Below are positions 27,593-37,869 of a DNA stretch of 64,000 bases, piece after piece; positions within the stretch are counted from its first letter, which is position 1, and every line of letters starts with the position of its first letter. Below the pieces are notes generated by a model. That model did not search any database. It saw only the letters and a program-made list of their open reading frames with translations, and had not been told where the DNA came from. The stretch spans positions 1-64,000 of the forward strand of contig NZ_NCSM01000013.1 of assembly GCF_002224125.1 (NCBI RefSeq), in the 5' to 3' direction. The DNA is from Streptomyces sp. NBS 14/10. GTDB lineage: Bacteria > Actinomycetota > Actinomycetes > Streptomycetales > Streptomycetaceae. The position numbers and the translations under genes are program-made.

Positions 27593-30526
27593 TCAGCGCA
27601 GCCGTTCGGCCAGGACCTCCGCGAGGTGGCGGGCGCGGCGGCCGGCCAGCTGCTCCAGTTGCGTACGGCAGGAGTAGCCGTCCGCGAGGACCTCGGCGGC
27701 GGGGTCGGCGGCCCGTACGGACGGCAGCAGCTGCTCTTCCGCGCAGGCGACGGATACGTCGTAATGCCCCTGCTCGAAGCCGAAGTTGCCCGCGAGCCCG
27801 CAGCAGCCGCCGCTCAGCTCGCCCGTCAGGCCCGCGCGGGCGCGCAGCCGGCGTTCCGCCGCGTCGCCGAGGACGGCGTGCTGGTGGCAGTGGGTCTGGC
27901 CGACGACGGGGCGGTCGGCCTTGGGGGGCTGCCAGTCGGGGGCGTGGTCCTCCAGGGCCTGGGCGAAGGTGGTGACGGCGTCGGCGAGGCGGGCGGCGCG
28001 GGCGGCCTGCGGGTCGGCGGGGCCGAGGAGTTCGGGCAGATCGGTGCGGAGGGCGGCGGTGCAGCTGGGTTCCAGGCCGACGACGGGGAGCCCGGCGTCC
28101 AGGGCCGGGGCCATGACGTCCAGGGTGCGCCGCATGACGGCCCGGGCGCGGTCGAGCTGTCCCGTCGACACCCATGTCAGCCCGCAGCACACCGGCTTGG
28201 GCGGTACGACCACCCGCAGCCCGGCCGCCTCCAGCACGGCGACGGCCGACCTGCCGACGGACGGGGAGAGGTAGTTGGTGAAGGTGTCGGGCCACAGCAC
28301 GACCGTGGCGGCCGAGCCCTCGCCACGCGAGCCCACGGCACGCTCAGCGGAACCCCCAGTGGCAGACGCGCCACCTCCGCACGGGGCAGCGCCCGGCCCG
28401 CCGGCCGCACCACCCCGCGCCGCACCCCGCACCCGCCTGCGCCACCACCGGGTGAACGGCTCCGGGGCCAGCTCCGGGATGTCGCGTTCCGGCGCGATGC
28501 CGCCGGCTCGCTTCGCGAGCGCGGCCAGCGGCGCCACCCCCGCCAGCGCGTTGACCACCGGAGCCGCCCGGAGGGCGGCGCCGGCCCGTAGCCACAGCGG
28601 CAGCCAGCCCATCGAGTAGTGCGCGGCGGGGCGCACCCGGCCCTCGTAGTGGTGGTGCAGGAACTCCGCCTTGTACGTGGCCACGTCCACCCCGACCGGG
28701 CAGTCGCTGCGGCACCCCTTGCACGAGAGGCACAGGTCGAGCGCCCCGCGTACCTCCTCCGAGCGCCAGCCGTCGCGTACGACCTCGCCCGCGAGCATTT
28801 CGTGCAGGAGGCGGGCCCGGCCGCGCGTGGAGTGCTGTTCTTCGCCGGTGGCGCGGTAGGAGGGGCACATCACGGACGCGCCGGAGACGGACTCGTTGCG
28901 GCACTTGGCGACGCCCACACAGCGCCGCACCGCCGCCGAGAAGTCGCCGTCGTCGTGCGGATAGCCGAACTCGACGTCCACCGGGCCCCGGGGCAGCACG
29001 GCGAAGCGCAGGTTCTCCTCCATGCGCTGCGGGCGGGCGAGGGCGCCGGGGTTGAGGCCGCCCGCCGGGTCCCACAGGTCCTTGAAGCGGGAGAAGAGCC
29101 GGACCATGTCGTCGCCGTACATCTTGGGCAGCAGTTCGGCGCGTGCCAGGCCGTCGCCGTGTTCGCCGGAGAGGGAGCCGCCGTGGGCGACGACGAGTTC
29201 GGCGAGGTCGGTGGAGAAGCCGCGGAAGACGCGGATCCCGGCAGCGGTCAGCAGGTCGAAGTCGATGCGTACATGGATGCAGCCGTCGCCGAAGTGCCCG
29301 TACGGCGTGCCGCGCAGCCCGTGCTGGGCCATCAGCGCGCGGAAGTCGCGCAGATACGCGCCGAGGCGGGCGGGCGGTACGGCGCAGTCCTCCCAGCCGG
29401 GCCAGGCCTCGCTGCCGTCCGGCATGCGCGTGGCGGTGCCGGAGGCGTCCTCGCGGATTCGCCACAGGGCGCGTTGGCCGGCCTGGTCGGCGACGACGGT
29501 GTGGTCGGTGGTGGCGTCGGCAGCCGCGCGGGCCAGGGCTTCGGCGCGGGCCCGGGCCTCGTCCGGGGTCTCGCCGCCGACCTCGACGAACAGCCAGGCA
29601 CCGCCCCGCGGCAGCCCGGTCGCCCCCGCGACCAGGTCGGCGGCCATGCCCTCGACGGTGAGCGGGCCGTGGGGCAGCAGGGTGTGGGCGGCCTCGGCGG
29701 CGGCGCTCTCGTCCGGGTAGCCGAGGACGGCGAGGGCGCGGGCGGCGGGCGCGTCGACGAGGCGTACGGTCGCCTCGGTCAGCACGCCGAGGGTGCCCTC
29801 GCTGCCGGTGAGCGCGCGGGCCACATCGGCGCCCTTCTCGGGCAGCAGCGCGTCGAGCGCGTAGCCGGAGATACGGCGCGGCAGGTCAGGGAAGCCGGTG
29901 CGCAGCGGGGCGAGGTTGGTGTCGACCAGGGCGCGCAAGGCCTCCCGGAGCCGCGGCGGCAGCCCGTCCAAGCCGCGCCCGGCGCGCAGCCGTTCGCCGC
30001 CGTACGTCACGACGTCCAGCTCCCGTACGTTGTCGGCCGTCGTGCCCCAGGCGACCGAGTGGGAGCCGCACGAATTGTTGCCGATCATGCCGCCGAGGGT
30101 GCAGCGGCTGTGGGTGGACGGGTCGGGGCCGAAGGTCAGCCCGTACGCGCCGGCCGCCGACCGCAGATCGTCGAGGATCACACCGGGCTGGACGACGGCG
30201 GTGTGCGCGTCCGGGTCGAGGGAGACGATGGAGCGCATATGGCGGGTGAAGTCGAGGACGACGCCGACCCCGGTGGCCTGTCCGGCGATCGACGTACCGC
30301 CCCCGCGCGCCACCACGGGCACCGCGCGCTCGCGGCATACGGCGAGCGCGGCCGCGACGTCGTCGGCGTCGTACGGGGCGACGACCCCGGCGGGCACCCG
30401 CCGGTAGTTCGACGCGTCCATCGTCATCAGCGCGCGGCTCGCCGTGTCGAAGGAGACTTCGCCGCGGACAGCTCGGCGCAGCGCCCGTTCCAGTTCGTCC
30501 GCTTCGTGATCAACCATGCTTCCCAT
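27593..30526 (-). CDS. FAD/Fe-S D-lactate/glycolate-type dehydrogenase (GlcD-GlcF fusion)
   Basis: About 977 residues. The N-terminal FAD_binding_4 domain has GGGTSIAGQATGVGVVLDFT and the GNNSCGSHS flavin region, then the FAD-oxidase C domain. The second half has Fe-S cysteines in LDLCLSCKGCRSDCPVGVD and two CCG heterodisulfide-type motifs, PVCCGLTWVSTGQ and GGCCGLAGNFGFE. This fused layout is that of membrane-associated D-lactate (or D-2-hydroxyacid) dehydrogenases feeding the quinone pool. The start is uncertain: ATG 30526 or 30517; neither has a strong ribosome binding site. Its 5' end overlaps a regulator remnant. Confidence 0.92.
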   Translation of the reverse strand: MGSMVDHEADELERALRRAVRGEVSFDTASRALMTMDASNYRRVPAGVVAPYDADDVAAALAVCRERAVPVVARGGGTSIAGQATGVGVVLDFTRHMRSIVSLDPDAHTAVVQPGVILDDLRSAAGAYGLTFGPDPSTHSRCTLGGMIGNNSCGSHSVAWGTTADNVRELDVVTYGGERLRAGRGLDGLPPRLREALRALVDTNLAPLRTGFPDLPRRISGYALDALLPEKGADVARALTGSEGTLGVLTEATVRLVDAPAARALAVLGYPDESAAAEAAHTLLPHGPLTVEGMAADLVAGATGLPRGGAWLFVEVGGETPDEARARAEALARAAADATTDHTVVADQAGQRALWRIREDASGTATRMPDGSEAWPGWEDCAVPPARLGAYLRDFRALMAQHGLRGTPYGHFGDGCIHVRIDFDLLTAAGIRVFRGFSTDLAELVVAHGGSLSGEHGDGLARAELLPKMYGDDMVRLFSRFKDLWDPAGGLNPGALARPQRMEENLRFAVLPRGPVDVEFGYPHDDGDFSAAVRRCVGVAKCRNESVSGASVMCPSYRATGEEQHSTRGRARLLHEMLAGEVVRDGWRSEEVRGALDLCLSCKGCRSDCPVGVDVATYKAEFLHHHYEGRVRPAAHYSMGWLPLWLRAGAALRAAPVVNALAGVAPLAALAKRAGGIAPERDIPELAPEPFTRWWRRRVRGAARGGAAGGPGAAPCGGGASATGGSAERAVGSRGEGSAATVVLWPDTFTNYLSPSVGRSAVAVLEAAGLRVVVPPKPVCCGLTWVSTGQLDRARAVMRRTLDVMAPALDAGLPVVGLEPSCTAALRTDLPELLGPADPQAARAARLADAVTTFAQALEDHAPDWQPPKADRPVVGQTHCHQHAVLGDAAERRLRARAGLTGELSGGCCGLAGNFGFEQGHYDVSVACAEEQLLPSVRAADPAAEVLADGYSCRTQLEQLAGRRARHLAEVLAERLR

Positions 30527-30635
30527 GGTCCATCTCAAGGGCCCGGATGAGAATGTCGAGTTCCGTTTCAAAGACCTCGTCGTGCGTCACGGCGCGCGGA
30601 TGCGGCGCCAGTGCGGCGAGCCGCGGGACCGGTTC
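30510..30635 (-). pseudogene. C-terminal remnant of a TetR-family regulator
   Basis: The minus strand encodes LAALAPHPRAVTHDEVF and ETELDILIRALE, a typical last-helix pattern of TetR/AcrR regulators, ending at TGA 30510. Nothing upstream encodes the DNA-binding domain. It abuts an MFS C-terminal fragment on the opposite strand. Confidence 0.5.
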
Positions 30636-32214
<1,579 letters not shown>

Positions 32215-32239
32215 CCGACTGACTGACCCGAAAAGCCCG

Positions 32240-32279
32240 GTAGGGGCCCGCGGCCGATTCGACGGCCGCGGGCCCCTAC
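32240..32279. terminator. bidirectional hairpin terminator after serC
   Basis: A perfect 17-bp inverted repeat (32240-32256 with 32263-32279) has the 6-nt loop ATTCGA. It lies between the convergent serC and ABC permease genes and serves both. Confidence 0.85.
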
Positions 32280-32300
32280 GCGTACGTACGGGGCAGCCCC

Positions 32301-33134
32301 TCAGCTGCTCAGCCGCTGGAAGCGGCGTACGGCCAGCGGCAGGAACACCGCCGTGAGGACCACCGGCCAGACCACCGCCATCAGCGTCGCGTGCTGCTCC
32401 ACCCAGCCGCCCCCGCCGGGGACCGGGTTGCCGAACAGGTCCCGGATCGCGTTCGCGGTCGACGAGACGGGGTTCCACAGCGCGATCGCGCCCAGCCAGT
32501 CGGGCATCATCGCGGGCGGGGTGAAGACGCTGGAGATCATCCCGAGGGGGAAGGCGACCGCGAAGAGGTTCCCCGCCGCCTGATGGTTGGACACCAGCAG
32601 CCCCAGAAACACCCCGACCCAGATCAGCGCGGACCGCAACAGGATCAGCAGCGCGAAGGCGCTCAGGGTCTCCGGCAGGCTGCCGTCGGGCCGCCAGCCG
32701 ACGGCCAGGGCGATCGCCGCCAGCACCGCCAGGTCCACCGCGGCGCTGATGACATCGGCGACGCCGCGCCCGCTGACCACCGCCGACGGGGACATGGGCA
32801 TGGAGCGATAGCGGTCCATGATGCCCTTCTCCTTCACAAAGGCGACCGCGACGGCGGTGCCCATGAACCCGTTCGCCATCGTCATCGCGAACATGCCGGG
32901 CAGCGCGTAGTCCTGATAGTCCGCCCCACCGCCCACCTGCATCGCGCTGCCGAAGACATAGACGAAGAGCAGCACGAACATCACCGGGGTGCCGAGCTGC
33001 CAGGCGATGGCGGCGGGATAGCGGAGGATGGTGATCAGCTCGGTCCTGACGATGGTCAGGCAGTCCGCCACCGCCCAGTACGCCCGCCGCTCCGGCCCGT
33101 CCAGGACCGTCGGTATCTCTGCCGCGCTCGTCAT
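32301..33134 (-). CDS. ABC-2 type transporter permease (DrrB-like)
   Basis: 277 residues with six membrane segments of the ABC-2/DrrB type, including [16 protein letters not shown] and the conserved [21 protein letters not shown] before the last helices; [20 protein letters not shown] marks the coupling region. It pairs with the ATP-binding gene upstream (33388-34461), though a duplicated 252-bp spacer separates them. A drug or lipid exporter is likely. Confidence 0.92.
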   Translation of the reverse strand: MTSAAEIPTVLDGPERRAYWAVADCLTIVRTELITILRYPAAIAWQLGTPVMFVLLFVYVFGSAMQVGGGADYQDYALPGMFAMTMANGFMGTAVAVAFVKEKGIMDRYRSMPMSPSAVVSGRGVADVISAAVDLAVLAAIALAVGWRPDGSLPETLSAFALLILLRSALIWVGVFLGLLVSNHQAAGNLFAVAFPLGMISSVFTPPAMMPDWLGAIALWNPVSSTANAIRDLFGNPVPGGGGWVEQHATLMAVVWPVVLTAVFLPLAVRRFQRLSS

Positions 33135-33135
33135 G

Positions 33136-33387
33136 CCCCTCCCTCCCGCTCAGTCTCGGCGCGCTCCAACGCGCGAGCTTCCCTCGTCACTGCTCGCTCC
33201 TTCGTCGCTGCGCGGCTCCTCAGTCCAGCCCGCACAGCGCGCCAAGACACGCGCCCCTCCCCCCGCTCAGTCCCGACGCGCTTCCACGCGCGGGCTTCCC
33301 TCGTCACTGCTCGCTCCTTCGTCACTGCTCGCTCCTTCGTCGCTGCGCGGCTCCTCAGTCCAGCCCGCACAGCGCGCCAAGACACGC
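33136..33387. repeat. direct duplication between ABC genes
   Basis: Two adjacent copies, 33136-33252 (117 bp) and 33253-33387 (135 bp), share near-identical sequence such as GCTGCGCGGCTCCTCAGTCC. The second is longer by one extra 18-bp unit, GTCACTGCTCGCTCCTTC. It fills the whole spacer between the ATPase stop and permease start. The matching 86-codon frame is just the repeat read through, not a gene. Confidence 0.85.
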
Positions 33388-34461
33388 TCATGTGGCGGAC
33401 ACCTCCGCCCGCTTGTCCGTCTTCTGGCCGCTGTTCTGTTCGTCCGTACGGTGTCCGGTCAGCCGTAGGAAGACCTCGTCCAGGGTCGGGCGGCGCAGCC
33501 CGATGTCCTCGACGGCCACGCCCCGCTCCTGGAGCGTTCGCGCGGCCTCGGTCAGCGCCGCGACCCGGTCGCGCACCGGGGCCGTCACCCGCCGGTCCTC
33601 CCGGTCAACCTCTGGCTCGGCCGCGCCCGCGCCCGCCCCCGCGCCCCGGTCCATCACCCGCGCCACCGCCTCGACGGCGGCGGGCAGACCGGCGGTCTCC
33701 CGAACCACCACCTCGATCCGGTCCCCGCCGATCGCCCGTTTGAGCTCGGCCGGCGTATCGTCGGCGATCTTCCGGCCCCGGTCGATCACGGCGACGCGGT
33801 CCGCCAGCTGATCGGCCTCGTCCAGGTACTGCGTGGTCAGCAGCACCGTCGTACCGCCCGCGACCAGCGAGCGGACCGCCTCCCACACCTCGTTGCGGCC
33901 GCGCGGGTCGAGCCCGGTCGTCGGCTCGTCGAGGAACAGCACCTGAGGGGCGAGGATCATGCTCGCGGCCAGGTCGAGCCGGCGCCGCATGCCGCCGCTG
34001 TACTCCTTGGCCACCGTGTCGGCGGCCTCGGTCAGCCCGAATGTGCTCAGCAGTTCGTCGGCCCGCCGCGCGGCCCGCGCCTTGTCCAGATGGAAGAGGC
34101 GGCCGAACATCACCAGGTTCTGCCGTCCGCTCAGCATCTCGGCCACCGCCGCGTACTGGCCGGTCAGCCCGATCAGGCGGCGCACCTGACGGGCCTGCCG
34201 CGTGACGTCGAACCCGCCGACGAAGGCCCGGCCGCCGCTCGGCCGGGCCAGGGTGGCCAGGATCCGTACGGCCGTCGTCTTGCCCGCGCCGTTGGGGCCG
34301 AGCAGCCCCTGGACGGTGCCGCGGCCGACGGCCAGATCGAAGCCGTCGAGCGCGTGCTTGTCTCCGTATCGCTTCCGCAGCCCTTCGGTGAAGACCGCCC
34401 ATTGCGCCGTGTCCGAAAAAGTCGCAGTCAAAGAAACCCCCACAGGAACCCGTGCCGCCAC
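33388..34461 (-). CDS. ABC transporter ATP-binding protein (DrrA-like)
   Basis: 357-residue ATPase. Walker A is LLGPNGAGKTTAVRIL, signature KEYSGGMRRRLDLA, Walker B VLFLDEPTTGLDP, and the H-loop histidine is replaced by glutamine (LLTTQYLDEAD), as usual in DrrA-type drug exporters. A C-terminal DUF4162-like region follows. The start is uncertain: GTG 34461, GTG 34443 or TTG 34431 (GGGGG upstream). Expression is probably repressed by the divergent TetR through the three operators at 34467-34523. Confidence 0.94.
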   Translation of the reverse strand: MAARVPVGVSLTATFSDTAQWAVFTEGLRKRYGDKHALDGFDLAVGRGTVQGLLGPNGAGKTTAVRILATLARPSGGRAFVGGFDVTRQARQVRRLIGLTGQYAAVAEMLSGRQNLVMFGRLFHLDKARAARRADELLSTFGLTEAADTVAKEYSGGMRRRLDLAASMILAPQVLFLDEPTTGLDPRGRNEVWEAVRSLVAGGTTVLLTTQYLDEADQLADRVAVIDRGRKIADDTPAELKRAIGGDRIEVVVRETAGLPAAVEAVARVMDRGAGAGAGAAEPEVDREDRRVTAPVRDRVAALTEAARTLQERGVAVEDIGLRRPTLDEVFLRLTGHRTDEQNSGQKTDKRAEVSAT

Positions 34462-34466
34462 TCACT

Positions 34467-34523
34467 GGGTACACCGTACCCAATTGCGAGTACACCGTAC
34501 CCAGTTTTAGGTACGGCGTACGC
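34467..34523. promoter_or_regulatory. three helically phased TetR operators
   Basis: GGGTACACCGTACCC (34467-34481), GAGTACACCGTACCC (34488-34502) and AGGTACGGCGTACGC (34509-34523) repeat at exactly 21-bp steps. Each has the GTAC-N3-GTAC core. They span the promoters of the ABC operon and the divergent tetR gene. Confidence 0.75.
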
Positions 34524-34557
34524 AGTTCCGTAGCCGCGACGTTAGGATGAGCGCGCG

Positions 34558-35325
34558 ATGACGACCACCGAACACAGCGGCAGCGGAGACATCTCCCGCA
34601 GCCTGGAACTGCTCTGGGGCACCGGTGAGCGGCCCAGCCGCGGCCCCAAGCCCGGGCTGACCCTGCAGCGGATCGTGACGGCCGCCATCGCCGTCGCCGA
34701 CGCGGAAGGGCTCGCCGCGGTCTCCATGCGGCGGCTGTCGGCCGAACTGGGCACCGGCACCATGTCGCTGTACCGCTACGTCCCCGGCAAGGCCGAGCTA
34801 CTGGATCTGATGCTGGATCAGGTGCAGTCCTTCGACCCCGACGCCCACACCCCGGGTCTGGGGTGGCGGGAGACGCTGGAGATGGTGGCGCGCGGCTCCT
34901 GGCAGCTGTACGAACGGCACCCCTGGCTACTCCAGGTGGACCAGTCGCGCCCCATCCTCGGGCCGAACGCCATGGCGGGGCTGGAGTTCGCGCTGCGCGG
35001 CCTCGACGGCCTCGGCCTCACCGACCGCGAGCGGGTCCACGTCATCGTGACCGTGGAGGGGTTCGCCACCGGCGTCGCCCGTACGCATCTGAACTCGGCC
35101 ACGGCCGAGAAGCGTACGGGCGTCAGCGACGAGGAGTTCTGGAAGGCGCACGCACCCGCGATGGAGCAGGCGCTCGCCAGCGGCAGGTTTCCGATGCAGG
35201 CTGCGCTCGACGAGGACACCTTCACGGGGCGGGGCGAGGACATCTTCGAGTTCGGCCTCAAGAGCCTTCTCGACGGCATCGGAGCGTTCATCGCGGCCCG
35301 CGCCCGCGACACCGCCGAGAAGTAG
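34558..35325 (+). CDS. TetR-family regulator of the ABC exporter
   Basis: 255 residues. The helix-turn-helix is GLAAVSMRRLSAELGTGTMSLYRYV, followed by a TetR_C_1-type domain common to tetracycline/antibiotic-responsive repressors. TAGGAT (34543-34548) stands 9 nt before ATG 34558 and there is no ribosome binding site, suggesting a leaderless or near-leaderless message. The third phased operator lies in its -35 region, so autorepression is likely. It faces the DrrA/DrrB-like exporter genes. Confidence 0.94.
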   Translation: MTTTEHSGSGDISRSLELLWGTGERPSRGPKPGLTLQRIVTAAIAVADAEGLAAVSMRRLSAELGTGTMSLYRYVPGKAELLDLMLDQVQSFDPDAHTPGLGWRETLEMVARGSWQLYERHPWLLQVDQSRPILGPNAMAGLEFALRGLDGLGLTDRERVHVIVTVEGFATGVARTHLNSATAEKRTGVSDEEFWKAHAPAMEQALASGRFPMQAALDEDTFTGRGEDIFEFGLKSLLDGIGAFIAARARDTAEK

Positions 35326-35348
35326 CCCCCCTGGAATTCAGCGGCGGA

Positions 35349-36356
35349 TCACCGGCGGCGGCGGAAGAGCGAGCGCACACCGAAGAACAGGACCGCGGCG
35401 ACGGCGAACACCAGCCCGCCCTTGAGGAGATTGCCGTTCTTCTCCTTCTCCGAGACCGCACCGGCCCCCGTGGAGTCCCCGCCCCCGTTCTTCTTCTGCT
35501 CCTTCGCCGTCGCGTCCGGCAGCAGTTCCCCGTCCAGCTTCACCGCGGTCACCTTGCTGCTCTTGCCCTCCGTGCCGTACATCAGCGTGCCGCCGTCGGT
35601 CGTGAAGGTGACCGACTCGCCCTGCCGCTGCAGCGGCAGATCCGGCTCCTCCTTCAGATCCTCGAGCTTGCCGCCGCGCCATCCGAACTCCGCGGCCTCG
35701 AAATAGCCGCGGAGCACGAGTCTGCTGGCGTCCGGGGAGAAGGCCCCGTCCGTCACCTCCATGCCGATGTCGTCGACCCGGCGGAAGATATTCGTCCCGG
35801 AAGGGGACAGCGTTTTCGGCCCGGCGTACAGTCCGCCGTCCTTCTGGCTCTTGCTGGCGATATAGGCTCGGCCGGTCTTGGGGTCGATCATCAACGCCTC
35901 GGCGTTGCGCGGGCCGTCCGCGTATTTCACGGTGTACTGCACCGCCTTGACCGTGGTGTTCTTCAGCGTCTTCGGCTCGGGGAAACGGTAGATCCACACA
36001 TGCGACCAGGTCCCGTCCAGGTTGTCGCCGATATCGCCGACGTAGATGTCGCCGTCCGGTCCGATCGAGATGGCCTCCACGTCGCGCGGGCTGCCGACGC
36101 CGCGCATGGTGACGGTCGCGACCGTACGCCCGGTCCTGCTGTCGACGGCGTAGATGTACGGCCCGTCGTCACTGTCGTTGTGCGTCCAGTAGACGCCCGG
36201 GTGGGCGCGGCTGGCCGCCAGGCCGCTGGACTCGGTGATCCTGGAGTCCTCGATCGTGAACGAGGACGGCGACGTGTGGTCGTCGGCGGCGGCCGGGGCG
36301 GCGGCGGGCAGAACCACCAGCGCGGCGGCGCCGAGGACGGACGGAAGCGAACGCAT
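35349..36356 (-). CDS. secreted, membrane-tethered beta-propeller-like protein
   Basis: 335 residues from ATG 36356. Signal peptide: MRSLPSVLGAAALVVLPAA with cleavage after APAAA. The mature domain has repeated strands typical of a propeller (GVYWTHNDSDDGPYIYAVD; GDIYVGDIGDN; NAEALMIDPKTGRAYIASKS). A charged KEQKKNGGGDS linker leads to one C-terminal membrane helix (GGLVFAVAAVLFFGV) and an RRRR tail, so it is anchored at the outer face. No LPXTG motif. Function unknown. Confidence 0.85.
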   Translation of the reverse strand: MRSLPSVLGAAALVVLPAAAPAAADDHTSPSSFTIEDSRITESSGLAASRAHPGVYWTHNDSDDGPYIYAVDSRTGRTVATVTMRGVGSPRDVEAISIGPDGDIYVGDIGDNLDGTWSHVWIYRFPEPKTLKNTTVKAVQYTVKYADGPRNAEALMIDPKTGRAYIASKSQKDGGLYAGPKTLSPSGTNIFRRVDDIGMEVTDGAFSPDASRLVLRGYFEAAEFGWRGGKLEDLKEEPDLPLQRQGESVTFTTDGGTLMYGTEGKSSKVTAVKLDGELLPDATAKEQKKNGGGDSTGAGAVSEKEKNGNLLKGGLVFAVAAVLFFGVRSLFRRRR

Positions 36357-36440
36357 GGGGCCAAGCCTGCCATCCTGGCCCGGAGCTGAGGGGGCGGCAG
36401 TCGGCCAGGGGGCGACTCCAGGGGCGCTACACCTGTCTGA

Positions 36441-36550
36441 TTGACTTCGTCGAGAACGGGCAGATAACGAATAAGCGAGCACTCGACACCGACTCGACAC
36501 ACAAATTCATAATCTCCGGATTAGTTGTGCTGATCTGGAGATTAATTTTT
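36441..36550 (+). ncRNA. AT-rich island with promoter-like and hairpin-terminator elements
   Basis: TTGACT, a 16-nt spacer and GATAAC (within about 36441-36470) look like a plus-strand promoter. A hairpin follows: AATCTCCGGAT (36511-36521) with ATCTGGAGATT (36533-36543), then AATTTTTGG. The pair could define a roughly 75-nt transcript or a terminated leader. The surrounding 180 bp is far more AT-rich than the rest of the window. Confidence 0.35.
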
Positions 36551-36591
36551 GGAAATTTATCGGTCCATTGGCGGCAAAGCGGACCACGGCG

Positions 36592-36621
36592 TTGCGTCGA
36601 AGAATAAACCCGCCCTACGGT
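36592..36621 (+). promoter_or_regulatory. leaderless promoter of the 36629 membrane-protein gene
   Basis: TTGCGT (36592-36597), 18 nt, TACGGT (36616-36621), then 7 nt to ATG 36629. No ribosome binding site is present. Confidence 0.6.
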
Positions 36622-36628
36622 CTGCCCC

Positions 36629-37165
36629 ATGAGCAATTACGGTGGTTCCTCTTACCCGCAAACCGCGCCGCCCGCGCACGGGGGCGCTCCGGCGGACGCC
36701 GGGCCGGACAAGAAGTTCGCGATCATCGGGATCGTCGGCGCGGTCATCGCCCTGGTCGGCTCCATGGTGAACTGGGTGGTCTCCGGCGTCGATGGCGCCG
36801 ACGGCGGTATCAAGGGCATGGACGGCGACGGCGTGATCACGCTGATCGTCTCCATCGTCGCCGCGCTGGCCCTGGTCGGCGCCCTGGTCACCAAGAAGGC
36901 TGCGCTCTACCTGGGCGGCGCGATCCTGTCGCTGGTCACCGCGGTCTTCGCCGTGATCAACATGGCGGACCCGGCTCGTCTGGTCGCCGCGAAGTTCGTG
37001 GACGAGGAGAAGGTTTCCGACAGCGTCGCCGAGAAGGCCGCGGAATCGGCCGTGAAGCAGCTCGACATCACCGCGGGTCCCGGCCTGTACATGGTGCTGA
37101 TCGGCGCCCTGCTGACCGTGGTCTTCGGTGTCCTCGGCTTCATGAAGTCCCGCAACAGCCGATAA
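36629..37165 (+). CDS. four-helix membrane protein
   Basis: 178 residues: a proline/glycine-rich cytoplasmic N-terminus (1-28), then hydrophobic segments at about 30-52, 69-86, 91-110 and 150-172, with a charged loop (VDEEKVSDSVAEKAAESAV) between the last two. Translation is predicted to be leaderless. No known family recognised; the composition suggests a Streptomyces-specific envelope protein. Confidence 0.8.
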   Translation: MSNYGGSSYPQTAPPAHGGAPADAGPDKKFAIIGIVGAVIALVGSMVNWVVSGVDGADGGIKGMDGDGVITLIVSIVAALALVGALVTKKAALYLGGAILSLVTAVFAVINMADPARLVAAKFVDEEKVSDSVAEKAAESAVKQLDITAGPGLYMVLIGALLTVVFGVLGFMKSRNSR

Positions 37166-37240
37166 GAAACAATTAATTCGGCAGGCAGTATCCGAGAGCC
37201 CGCTTTTCGGCCGCATCCCGGCCGAGAATGCGGGCATTCG

Positions 37241-37343
37241 GATTTTCCGGGGCCGTCCGGAGTTTTCCCCGGACCGCTCCGCATTCCTCCGGGCCACCTG
37301 CCGATTTCCCCGGACCAGCCGACGATTTCCCCCGGCCACCCGG
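37241..37343. repeat. five ~21-bp phased degenerate repeats
   Basis: Units beginning GATTTTCCGGGG (37241), AGTTTTCCCCGG (37261), GCATTCCTCCGG (37281), CGATTTCCCCGG (37302) and CGATTTCCCCCGG (37323) are spaced 20, 20, 21 and 21 bp. They end at the promoter of the 37359 gene and could be a multi-site regulator target. Confidence 0.55.
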
Positions 37344-37358
37344 CGCTATGATCACCGC

Positions 37359-37832
37359 GTGGCCGATATCTATGACCTGATCCTGTCGGTGAACCTGCCC
37401 GACACTCTCTCCGACGCCGAGATATCCGAGCTCCGCTGGCACCTTGGCCTCGCCCCCCAGCCCGCCACCCCCCTGTCCCTCGTGACCGACTACGCCGAGC
37501 CGCTGATCGGCGACGACGGCCGACCGGAAGAGGACGAGCAGGGCAACTGGCTGATGAGTTACGAGCCGTACCCCGTCCTCGCCGCCAAGGGCCCCGCCCA
37601 CCGCGCCGGCGGCGTACTCCTCTCGGCCCTGGAGCCCGGGAGCCGCGACGGCTGGGCCCTGACGTCCCGCCAGGAGTTCCACCCCGATGAGCTCGACCGG
37701 GTGGACGAACTCCTGCTCTGGCTGCACGAGCGGGCCGTCGACTCCCTCGCCTTCCAGTGCCATGTGCGCTTCTACGAAGAGGACACCTTCGCTCCGGTGT
37801 CCGTCACCGAAGGTGAAGTGAACTGGCCCTGA
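37359..37832 (+). CDS. conserved hypothetical protein
   Basis: 157-residue soluble acidic protein starting ADIYDLILSVNLPDTLSDAE and ending EGEVNWP. There is no signal peptide or membrane segment. GTG 37359 has TATGAT (37347-37352) six nt upstream and no ribosome binding site, so it is probably leaderless. No characterised domain recognised. Confidence 0.8.
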   Translation: MADIYDLILSVNLPDTLSDAEISELRWHLGLAPQPATPLSLVTDYAEPLIGDDGRPEEDEQGNWLMSYEPYPVLAAKGPAHRAGGVLLSALEPGSRDGWALTSRQEFHPDELDRVDELLLWLHERAVDSLAFQCHVRFYEEDTFAPVSVTEGEVNWP

Positions 37833-37853
37833 GCTGACCCGGCGGACCCTTGA

Positions 37854-37869
37854 TTAGAGCGCACTCCAA
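37854..37869. promoter_or_regulatory. MerR-type palindrome upstream of the aldo/keto reductase
   Basis: TTAGAGCGCACTCCAA fits the dyad TTRGAGYGCRCTCYAA and follows a TTGATT -35-like hexamer (37850-37855). This is the usual placing of MerR-family operators between -35 and -10. No merR gene lies in the window. Confidence 0.5.

Noticed and set aside
33131..33391. 86-codon minus-strand frame between the ABC genes
   Set aside because: It is the duplicated 117/135-bp repeat read through; the protein is the repeat twice, with no ribosome binding site.
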